Made by a program: the position numbers and the translations under genes. The notes below the pieces were generated by a model. The model searched no databases, was not told where the DNA came from, and worked only from the letters and a program-made list of their open reading frames with translations. 48,790 bases of DNA from Chloroflexota bacterium (lineage in GTDB: Bacteria > Chloroflexota > Anaerolineae > Anaerolineales > Villigracilaceae): the NCBI GenBank assembly GCA_016219545.1, contig JACRMH010000065.1:1-48790 (forward strand). Direction: 5' to 3'. Below, one piece after another: positions 16,628 to 24,300 of this stretch (position 1 is the first letter of the stretch; every line of letters begins with the position of its first letter).

Positions 16628-17473
16628 CTATATTGTGTCCGCAAAGGTCTTTTCCATGCTTCTAAAGTAGAAAAGCCCGGAGACAAAAATCAAAATTGAA
16701 ATACCGGTTGAAACCCAAAGGGTAATATCGGGTCCGTTGCCAATGCCGAGAAGTGACCACCGAAATCCGTTGACCACACCCGCCATTGGATTCAGGAAAT
16801 ATAGTATCTGCCATTTTTCCGAAATTACCGTGGCGGAATAAGCAACGGGTGTAGCGAACAGCCAAAACTGAGTCAGAAACGGGAGGGCCTGATTTACGTC
16901 ACGATATTGCACGTTGATCGCCGAAAGCCAAAGAGCCACGCCAAGCGCTGTCACAATGGCAAGCAGGAGGAAGAGCGGAAGCGTCCACAACAAACTCCAG
17001 GCGGGGGACACGTGATAATAAAGCATCAAAATGACCAGGATAACGAAGGCAATCGCAAAATCCACCAGTCCCGAAAAGACTGAGGATATGGGCAGGATAA
17101 GGCGCGGGAAATATATCTTCGTCACCATATTGTTATGCGCCACGAGCGAGCGGCTGCCCTGATTGAGCGCTACAACGAATAATCCCCATGGCAGCAATGC
17201 TGTGAACGAGAAAACAGGGTATGGGATTCCTTCTGTTGGCAGCTTGGCTACTCTATCAAACAGGAAGGTGAAGATCAACATGGTCATCACAGGCTGAATG
17301 ACAGCCCAAGCCATGCCCAAAAGGGTTTGCTTATACTTCACTTTTACATCGCGCCAGACCATGAAGAAGATCAATTCACGATATATCCACAGGTCACGCA
17401 GATTTAATGCGGCAAGGCCCTTGGACGGCTTGATGTAAATGGTGGTTGGTTCGTGTTTTGTAAGTTCAGTCAT
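16628..17473 (-). CDS. Polysaccharide ABC exporter permease (Wzm/TagG type)
   Basis: 281 residues from the ATG at 17473, which has AAAGG seven bases upstream; a TTG five codons earlier is less likely. The fold is ABC-2 membrane: an N-terminal amphipathic part (LRDLWIYRELIFFMVWRDVKVKYKQ), then about six hydrophobic helices, with NVQYRDVNQALPFLTQFWLFATPVAY the conserved cytoplasmic loop. It pairs with the ATPase gene downstream to form the exporter. Confidence 0.9.
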   Translation of the reverse strand: MTELTKHEPTTIYIKPSKGLAALNLRDLWIYRELIFFMVWRDVKVKYKQTLLGMAWAVIQPVMTMLIFTFLFDRVAKLPTEGIPYPVFSFTALLPWGLFVVALNQGSRSLVAHNNMVTKIYFPRLILPISSVFSGLVDFAIAFVILVILMLYYHVSPAWSLLWTLPLFLLLAIVTALGVALWLSAINVQYRDVNQALPFLTQFWLFATPVAYSATVISEKWQILYFLNPMAGVVNGFRWSLLGIGNGPDITLWVSTGISILIFVSGLFYFRSMEKTFADTI

Positions 17474-17484
17474 AAGTACCTTTG

Positions 17485-17554
17485 TCAAAATCTGGTCAAA
17501 AGTTGAAAGTCAAAGATCGTTTGATCTTCGACTTTTGACTTTAGACCTTTGACC
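17485..17554. repeat. Inverted repeat made of GGTCAAAAGT-like units, overlapping a gene end
   Basis: Copies of a TCAAAAGT/TGAAAGTC-like unit (17494-17516) face complementary copies at 17524-17554; the centre forms AAGATC-gttt-GATCTT and the outer arms GGTCAAA/TTTGACC. The right arm runs over the stop codon (17541) of the sugar-epimerase gene. Confidence 0.75.
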
Positions 17555-18509
17555 TATTTTCCTTAAACCACGCAATTGTTCTTTGCATACCCTCTTCAAA
17601 AGAGACCTGCGCACCCCAGCCAAATAATTCCTTCGCACGCGAGACATCAAGTCCGCGGCGGGGTTGACCGTTGGGTCTGTCGGTCTGCCAGGTGAGTTTG
17701 CCCTGGAAGCCGGTCATTTTGATAATCATTTCGGTTAAATTTTTTATGGAGATTTCGTTACCGGAACCGAGATTGACGGGCAAGTCGCCGTTATATTTTT
17801 CAGCGGCGGTGACGATTCCATCCGCGGCATCTTCGACGTACAAAAATTCACGCGTAGGCGAGCCATCGCCCCAGGCGAGCATTTCCTTGTCGCCGCGTTC
17901 GGTTGCTTCAATGGCTTTGCGGATCAGCGCGGGAATTACATGCGATGATTTTGGATTGAAGTTGTCGCGCGGTCCATATAAATTCACCGGCAGCAGGAAG
18001 ATGGCATTGAAGCCATATTGTTGACGATACGCCTGTGCCTGTACCAGCATCATCTTCTTGGCGAGTCCATAGGGAGCGTTCGTCTCTTCGGGGTAGCCGA
18101 TCCACAGATCATCTTCCTTGAAAGGGACAGGCGTGAATTTGGGGTAAGCACACACCGTTCCGATGGCTACAAACTTGCCAACGCCGTTCTTATAAGCCTG
18201 ATGCATGAGTTCAACGCCCATCATCAGGTTGTCATAAAAGAAATCGGCAGGATGTTCCATATTTGCGCCAATGCCACCCACGTTCGCAGCCAAATGGATG
18301 ATAACCACGTTCTTTGGGTCAACACCCTGGAGTGAATCAACATACATGCGCTTAATGTCGTTCGGATCAACGAGGTTGTAATCCTCGATGCGTGGAATGA
18401 AAATATCGGTCGCGCCGCGTTCTTTTAATTTAGCAGTCACGAAGGAGCCAAGAAAACCTGCTCCGCCGGTGACGATCACACGTTTGTTTTTCCAAAAAAT
18501 CTCTGCCAT
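17541..18509 (-). CDS. GDP-L-fucose synthase-like epimerase/reductase (SDR)
   Basis: 322 residues from the ATG at 18509, chosen for its strong AGGAG site; a longer start would translate the repeat element upstream. TGGAGFLGS (14-22), HLAANVGGIGANMEHP, the GTVCAYPKFTPVPFKEDDL block (T118, C120) and Y147/K151 match GDP-4-keto-6-deoxymannose epimerase-reductases. NLYGPRDNF is also typical of that group. The family makes GDP-L-fucose from the product of GDP-mannose 4,6-dehydratase; no such dehydratase gene is in the window, so it must lie elsewhere if this assignment holds. Confidence 0.82.
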   Translation of the reverse strand: MAEIFWKNKRVIVTGGAGFLGSFVTAKLKERGATDIFIPRIEDYNLVDPNDIKRMYVDSLQGVDPKNVVIIHLAANVGGIGANMEHPADFFYDNLMMGVELMHQAYKNGVGKFVAIGTVCAYPKFTPVPFKEDDLWIGYPEETNAPYGLAKKMMLVQAQAYRQQYGFNAIFLLPVNLYGPRDNFNPKSSHVIPALIRKAIEATERGDKEMLAWGDGSPTREFLYVEDAADGIVTAAEKYNGDLPVNLGSGNEISIKNLTEMIIKMTGFQGKLTWQTDRPNGQPRRGLDVSRAKELFGWGAQVSFEEGMQRTIAWFKENRSKV

Positions 18510-18552
18510 TTTTTCTCCTGGTTTCTGGGGAAGTAGACAAGTACATAAGTAC

Positions 18553-18607
18553 AAATGTAAACAGGTTTTCTTTGCCTACGTGTTTACTTATCTATCTGTT
18601 TACATTT
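18553..18607. repeat. Intergenic inverted repeat made of GTAAACAG-like units
   Basis: AAATGTAAACAG at 18553-18564 pairs perfectly with 18596-18607. The 31-base loop and left flank hold further near-copies (AAGTACATAAGTACA, GTTTACTTATCTATC). It ends at the stop of the upstream epimerase gene. Confidence 0.8.
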
Positions 18608-19618
18608 CTATTGCACAATGAATTGAGCATTGCGATATCGGTCATCTGTGGGGTTTCTTATCAAGCCCGACTTCAACGCAAATAAAACTTCGCGCACGCC
18701 GTCGTCAACATTGAGGGTTGTGTCAAAGCCAAGTACGCGCTTGATCTTTTCAAAAGAAACAGTGATGTCGCGCATGTCACCGCCGAAAGACATGTCTTTA
18801 TATTCAACCACCGTCTCAGGCATTCGCTTCAAGACGAGGTTGACAATATCATTCTTTGAATAGTTTCCGTTGTCAGTGCCGAGGTTGAAGATCTGTCCGC
18901 GCACTTTTTCTTTTTCAGCTTCCAGCCCCATCATCACGCCGCGCACCACGTCACGGATGTGAACGAACGAGCGCGAGTATCCGCGCTGGTAAATGATGAG
19001 CGAACGTCTTGTGAATGCTTCCAGCACGAATTGATTCACGATCAAGTCAAAACGCGTGCGCGGTGAAATTCCATATAAAGTTGCAAAACGGAATATCATC
19101 GGCACGCAGGCTGAATCTTTTTTCGAGAGCAAAAATTCTTCGCTGGCGATCTTTGTTTCAGCATAAATGGATTGCGGATTTAATGGGGATTCTTCCGTCA
19201 CCGGCTTGCCATCAGACGATAAGCCATAGTTGCTGTAAGTGGATGCGAAAACGATCCTTTCCGCGCCCAGGTCTGCTGACTGACCATAGACATTTTTTGT
19301 AGCTTCGACATTGTACTTCCACGCCACCTGCTTTCCCACAGCCTGACAGGCCGGGAAGCCGACAATTGCCGCAAGGTGGACAACCGCATTCGGTTTCTGC
19401 CAATCGCCTTTGAGCGCATCACGGACTGCGCGTGGCTCGGTCACATCCGCTTTGACAAAGTGAAAGTTTGGATGATGAAGAAAGGGGACAATGCTTTCGC
19501 CGCCGAACAGTAAACTGTCGAGGACTGTGACTCTGTAATTCGCGCGGAGCAGTTCCGAGGTCAGAAGTGAACCGATGTAGCCGGCGCCGCCGGTGATCAG
19601 CACATGTTTGTCTGTCAT
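18608..19618 (-). CDS. NAD-dependent sugar-nucleotide epimerase/dehydratase (extended SDR)
   Basis: 336 residues. GGAGYIGS (10-17), VVHLAAIVGFPAC, FASTYSNYG, the catalytic YAETK and a late YSRSFVHIRDVVRG block are typical of extended SDRs acting on nucleotide sugars. The exact reaction (4-epimerase, dehydratase or reductase) is not clear. The start overlaps the regulator gene by four bases and has a GGAGG ribosome site. It is the first enzyme gene of the polysaccharide operon. Confidence 0.8.
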   Translation of the reverse strand: MTDKHVLITGGAGYIGSLLTSELLRANYRVTVLDSLLFGGESIVPFLHHPNFHFVKADVTEPRAVRDALKGDWQKPNAVVHLAAIVGFPACQAVGKQVAWKYNVEATKNVYGQSADLGAERIVFASTYSNYGLSSDGKPVTEESPLNPQSIYAETKIASEEFLLSKKDSACVPMIFRFATLYGISPRTRFDLIVNQFVLEAFTRRSLIIYQRGYSRSFVHIRDVVRGVMMGLEAEKEKVRGQIFNLGTDNGNYSKNDIVNLVLKRMPETVVEYKDMSFGGDMRDITVSFEKIKRVLGFDTTLNVDDGVREVLFALKSGLIRNPTDDRYRNAQFIVQ

Positions 19619-20085
19619 GCCAATCCCTCCAATCGAACTTTGTATCCATCCAAAACCAGCGCAGGCACAGACTTGTCACTGACAACAGAAATACCCTGCT
19701 CAAGACAAGTTAATTTGCAGATGTCGGCCACATCGCCGGAACCGACAATGCGCACGCTGTCAAAGCCCGCCTTGCGGATCTTTGCAACGTGATCTTTCAC
19801 GCGCTGACGGGTATGGCGATAAACGGAAAATGAACGTTCCACAAAATCCACGGCGAGGCGGGCGCGCAGGGCGAGTCCTTCGGGCGTGATGATATAGCGC
19901 AGTTTCTTGCGCTCGGCGCGCGAAACCTTGACCGCGCCTTTGGCGATCAGTCGTTTTAAATGCCAATTGACCGTGCCAACGGCAACGCCAAGCTGGGTGG
20001 CCAGCACGGATTGGTTCACATCGGGGTCACTCTCGATCTTTTCGAGGAGGGATAGTTCGCGGAGGTCTTCGTTTGTTGATTCCAT
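19615..20085 (-). CDS. EPS-locus winged-helix regulator (MarR_EPS-like) with extra C-terminal domain
   Basis: 156 residues. Residues 10-75 form a winged helix (LSLLEKIESDPDVNQSVLA, LGVAVGTVNWHLKRLIAKGAV, KLRYIITPEGLA) that closely resembles the EPS-associated MarR-family regulators found at the head of exopolysaccharide operons. After a linker helix, residues about 98-156 (FDSVRIVGSGDVADICKL..) look like a small alpha/beta, perhaps Rossmann-like, sensor domain. It is the first gene of the operon. Its own promoter overlaps a 17-bp palindrome, so autoregulation is likely; the effector is unknown. Confidence 0.78.
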   Translation of the reverse strand: MESTNEDLRELSLLEKIESDPDVNQSVLATQLGVAVGTVNWHLKRLIAKGAVKVSRAERKKLRYIITPEGLALRARLAVDFVERSFSVYRHTRQRVKDHVAKIRKAGFDSVRIVGSGDVADICKLTCLEQGISVVSDKSVPALVLDGYKVRLEGLA

Positions 20086-20099
20086 AATTTACAATCCAA

Positions 20100-20116
20100 A
20101 ATTCAGTGACTGAATT
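20100..20116. promoter_or_regulatory. Palindromic operator candidate at the EPS promoter
   Basis: AATTCAGT-g-ACTGAATT is a perfect 8-1-8 inverted repeat. It overlaps the -10 box and the expected transcription start of the regulator gene on the minus strand, the usual place for a repressor site. It is the only long perfect palindrome in this spacer apart from the terminator. Confidence 0.6.
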
Positions 20117-20141
20117 ATAACCCCATTCAAGGCAAGGTCAA
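20114..20141 (-). promoter_or_regulatory. Promoter of the polysaccharide operon
   Basis: On the minus strand TTGACC (20136-20141) and a perfect TATAAT (20114-20119) are separated by 16 bases, close to the sigma-70 consensus. The regulator ATG lies about 28 bases beyond the -10 box. Confidence 0.75.
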
Positions 20142-20157
20142 GGCGAAGATTTTAAAC

Positions 20158-20193
20158 AAAAAAACTGGCGATCCGAGATCGTCCAGTTTTTTT
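20158..20193 (-). terminator. Intrinsic terminator of the signalling operon
   Basis: A stem of 16 base pairs with one bulge (AAAAAAACTGG...CCAGTTTTTTT) has a T-run after it on the minus strand. It lies 18 bases after the stop of the second hydrolase gene and just before the polysaccharide promoter, so it insulates the two operons; it could also act on plus-strand transcripts. Confidence 0.85.
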
Positions 20194-20210
20194 GACGGTG
20201 CTATTGTTTG

Positions 20211-20999
20211 TCAGCGTACCCTGCGCTTCCACTCCTCTTTCATTTGGAGGTCACGAGGGCTTGCGCCTGACTCCAATGCGAGGAAATCTGTCATCAGGCG
20301 GTTGAATTGATTCGGGTTGTCTATCATTGGGAAATGTCCCGAGTTTTCAAGGTTGATCTGGTGTATATGCCGTGGGAAGGCGTCGATCTTTTCCTGGGAT
20401 GGCACTGAAATGGCCGGGTCATTGCCGCCATACACGAGCAAACTTGGAACGCCCAGACTGCGGAATTCGGGGAAAAGATTGTTCGCCTGAAGCCCTGCCA
20501 GTGACGCTGAAACAGTCAGCGGGTCAGTTTTGGATGCGTCTGAAAGAGCGGATGCGGATTCGGGTGTACGGTCAGACAGCCATTCGATCAATTCCGGCAT
20601 GCTGGAAGTCCTCATGCGGGCGTTGACCGATTCATACTCAAGCGGACAGTTGATGGCCATCATGCGATCCACGCTTTTCGACCATTGTTTGACGAACGAA
20701 AATCCGACCAATGCGCCAAGTCCATGACCAACGAGGGCCACCTTGCCAATACCCATTTCTGCGAGGAAATGGTTGATGAGGTCTGCCTGACGTTCAATGG
20801 AGTAGTGCGCGGGGTCACGCGTGGTATCGCCAAAGCCGAAGAGGTCTATGGCATAGGCGCGGAACGATGTGGATGCGATCTGCATGGCGTTGATCCAATA
20901 ACGCCATGAGCCGACCCAGCCGTGCAGAAAGACAATGGGGCGTCCGCGTCCCAAGGCCTCATAATGCACTATCGAACCGTCAAGAATAATCGCGCTCAT
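20211..20999 (-). CDS. Alpha/beta-hydrolase-fold protein lacking the serine nucleophile
   Basis: 262 residues. IVFLHGWVGSW (22-32) carries the HGW oxyanion motif. The nucleophile elbow reads G91-H-G93-L-G95, with Gly where the catalytic Ser normally stands. The acid (YGGNDPAI) and His (ENSGHFPMI) positions are kept. It is a paralogue of the intact hydrolase at 32795-33592, whose elbow is GHSMG at the same positions. It may be an inactive binding protein or use another mechanism. It is the last gene of the signalling operon, seven bases after the response regulator gene and 18 bases before the terminator. Confidence 0.82.
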   Translation of the reverse strand: MSAIILDGSIVHYEALGRGRPIVFLHGWVGSWRYWINAMQIASTSFRAYAIDLFGFGDTTRDPAHYSIERQADLINHFLAEMGIGKVALVGHGLGALVGFSFVKQWSKSVDRMMAINCPLEYESVNARMRTSSMPELIEWLSDRTPESASALSDASKTDPLTVSASLAGLQANNLFPEFRSLGVPSLLVYGGNDPAISVPSQEKIDAFPRHIHQINLENSGHFPMIDNPNQFNRLMTDFLALESGASPRDLQMKEEWKRRVR

Positions 21000-21006
21000 T
21001 TAATAG

Positions 21007-21381
21007 CTATTTTCCAAATTTTGCCAGTATGGTCTTTATCCGTTCGGTCAGTTGATCGGGAGCAAAGGGTTTAAGCAGGTACTCTTCTGCGCCGGCTTCG
21101 AGACCTGTTTGAATTTCAGAATCCTGTCCTTTAGCGGAAAGGAATACCACCGGAATGTGTTTCAAAACCGGGTCGGCTTTCATCAGGCGGCATGCATCGT
21201 AGCCGGTCATGCGCGGCATACGGACATCCATGAGAATGATGTCGGGCATGACCTTGGGAGCCTGTTGATAAGCCTCCTCCCCGTTGGCAGTAGCGGTGAC
21301 CTCATGACCTGCGAACCTTAGGGTAAAGGCTACCAGTTCACGAATATCCGGTTCATCTTCAGCGATCAATATTCTTGCCAT
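21007..21381 (-). CDS. Single-domain response regulator (CheY-like receiver)
   Basis: 124 residues, receiver domain only. The acidic pocket is E8-D9, the phosphoacceptor D52 (ILMDVRMPRMTG), the switch Ser S81 and the conserved Lys K103 (LLKPFAPDQL). With no output domain it probably signals by protein contact or serves in a phosphorelay. It is encoded 11 bases after the giant kinase gene, making it the likely direct phosphate acceptor. A GGAG ribosome site precedes the ATG. Confidence 0.92.
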   Translation of the reverse strand: MARILIAEDEPDIRELVAFTLRFAGHEVTATANGEEAYQQAPKVMPDIILMDVRMPRMTGYDACRLMKADPVLKHIPVVFLSAKGQDSEIQTGLEAGAEEYLLKPFAPDQLTERIKTILAKFGK

Positions 21382-21392
21382 GCAAACTCCAA

Positions 21393-24300
21393 TTATTTAT
21401 AGATTGGCAGGGTGAAGGAGAAGGTGCTTCCTTCGCCCGCTACGCCTGTGCTGGTCATCCAAATTCGACCTTTGTGCATTTCAATTAATTGGCGGACAAT
21501 CGGAAGTCCAAGCCCGGTTCCGGGTGTCGCAAGGACCAGTGAATGTTCGCCGCGGAAGAAACGCTCAAAGACACGCACCTGATCTTCGGGTGAAACGCCA
21601 ACGCCATTATCATGAACATCCACCTGCAGCTCGCCATCTTCCTTATGAATGTCGACTCGAATCGAGCCGTCATTGGGTGTGTAGTTGTAGGCATTGTCTA
21701 TTAATTGGGACAGTATTTGCCTGACCCTTTCGCTATCGCCTAAAACGGAGGGTAATTTTCTGGTCGGGGCATCCAAAACCAGAGCCTTGGATTTGCTCTC
21801 ACTCTGCGAACGGCGAATTGCATCGGCCACAACATCCTCAGCGATCTCGTACAAGTCCACCGCTTGAAGGTTAAGGGTGACACGTCCGCCTTCGATGCGG
21901 GAAATATCAAGCAGGTCACCGACCAGCGTGTTGAGCCGGTCAATGTTATTGCGGACGACATCCAGGAAATGCGATTGATTTTCATTCAATGCGCCGGCCG
22001 CGCCCATCGTCAAAATGTCCACGTAGCCTTTGATGGCTGTCATGGGTGTGCGCAATTCATGGCTGACGGTTGTAACAAACTCAGACTTCAAACGGTCAAC
22101 TTCCACTTCATGCGTAATATCGCGGAAAATGGAAACCGTGCCGAGAAAATCACTTTGGAAGATCACAGGTGCAAGGTGGACCAAGGCGATCCGCCCATTT
22201 TCCATTTCCAGTTGTTCGGCATAAGTATCGCCGGGCTGGTAGGAAGCCGGATTTTTAGACCAAAGCTGGATGGTGTCCATCCATGTACTGGCGGCCTTAC
22301 CGAACAATCCGCCGAAAGTATCCAGTGATTTACCAAGCAGGCGTTCTTCATCCACAGCAAGGATGCGCTGTGTGGATGAATTGACGAAGGTGATGAGGTT
22401 ATCCGCACCGGTAACCAGTACACCATCGGCCACAGCTTCGAGGATGGCTTGTGAACGGCTGGCATCCACCTGCTCGTTGCGAAGCATTAGTCCCAATCGT
22501 TCGGCCTGATCGCGGATCAGTTCATACAAGTTAGCATTATTGATAGCCACTGCCACCTGTCCCGCAATGGCTTTGACAAGGACAAGCATATCATTCGTAA
22601 AGTAACCTTCAGTACGCTGGAAGACCATCAACACACCGATCACATCTTCGCCGACCAGCATGGGGACCACAATGGCGCTTCGATGTTCCTGACCTGCATT
22701 TTGGTTGCGGACCCAGCGCGAGTCTTTGTTGAGGTCATGGACCAGCACTGCTTCGCGGTGTTGAACGACCCAGCCGGCAAGTCCCTCGCCAACTTTTAGT
22801 TTAAAGCCGCGGTTATTTACAGCAGATTGTTCTGAAAGATAACCATACCCGGCCCGATAATGCAGGAAACCATCTTCTGCATTGAGGAGCAGGATCGTCC
22901 CCTGTTCCGCGCCAATGGCATCGTTCAGCAGTGACAAAGTGCGATTAAGAGCCCGATCCAGATCGAGGCTGGAGGATACTTCTGTAAGAATGTGCAGAAG
23001 GGTTTCTGTGTTTTGCTGTTCGCGCTGTAACTGCGAAGTACGCTCGATGACGCGCACTTCCAATTGGGCGGCCAGATTTTGCGTCTCGGCAAAGAGACGT
23101 CCGTTTTGGATGGCGACAATAGCCTGATTGGCAAGCGTGCCGAGGATCTGCATATCTTCTTCGGTATATACATGCGCCTGATAACTTTGAACAGACAACA
23201 TGCCGAGAGTCTTATTTCCCAGAGTCATCGGAACGGCCACAATGGATTGGGTCTGGTCGCCTTCGTTCGTAGTGACAGAATCCATGGTATTGGCTTGTTC
23301 CAGCGTGGAGGTCAGGATGGGCTTGCCGGTCATGATGACTTGACTGCTGATACCCTTTCCAAATGGGACACGCGAACCCTGAACACGCTGTCCCAGATCA
23401 TAAATGTAAACAGGATCGATCTCGTCTGTTTCCTGATCGAGAAGGGTGATGACGAATGATTCCACCGGCATAAGACGCCCGGCCGCTTTATGAACTGCGA
23501 CATAAACTTCTTCCGGGTTCAAGCTGGCGCTGACCTGTGAACTGGTCTCGTTGAGGATGGAGAATCTGTCCGCTGTGCGAACCGTGGATTGATATAGGCG
23601 CGCATTCTCAAGCGCAATGGTGGACTGGTTGACAATGGTGCGCGCAATTTCAAGCTCATGCATATCGAAACGCGCCTTGCCAGTGGTTTGGGCGAAGACG
23701 AGTCCGCTAAGGTTTTGTCCACTGGTGAGCGGGAGGATAAGCAAGGCTGTTGTATTCTCGCCGAGCAATTCTGAAAGCGGGGCAAGGTCTGGTTCGTGGC
23801 GGGCATCGTCTGTGTTGAAGATGCCCAGCGATTCACGCAAGCGGTTGAAGATGGGCGCATCGGGCAGAGGACGCGGGAATTTGCCGCGCATTCGAGGGGC
23901 GGTGATTTTCCAGAACGCCTGACCCCGCTCAAAAGTCACAATGGAGACGCGTTTTATATCCAGGCCTTTAAGCAATTCGTCAGCGGTCAAACTTAAGATT
24001 TGATCTGCATCCAACAAACCAGTCAACGCGGAAGTGAAACGGTTGAGAGTTGTAAGGCGCTGCGAGCGTTGATCGAGTTCGGTGGCACGGCTCAGGCTGT
24101 CTTCGTAGAGACGGGCGTTATCCAATGAAACCGCGGACTGACTGGCAAAGGTCAGTGCGACCTGGATCTGCTCACGCGCATAAAAATGTGCCTGCCATTT
24201 TTCAACGGCCAGTGCGCCGATCAATTCGCCTTTGGAGATCAATGGAATTCCAAGCCATGAAAGGCGTGGAGCTTCAACGGGCAGGAAGCGCGAATCTTCG

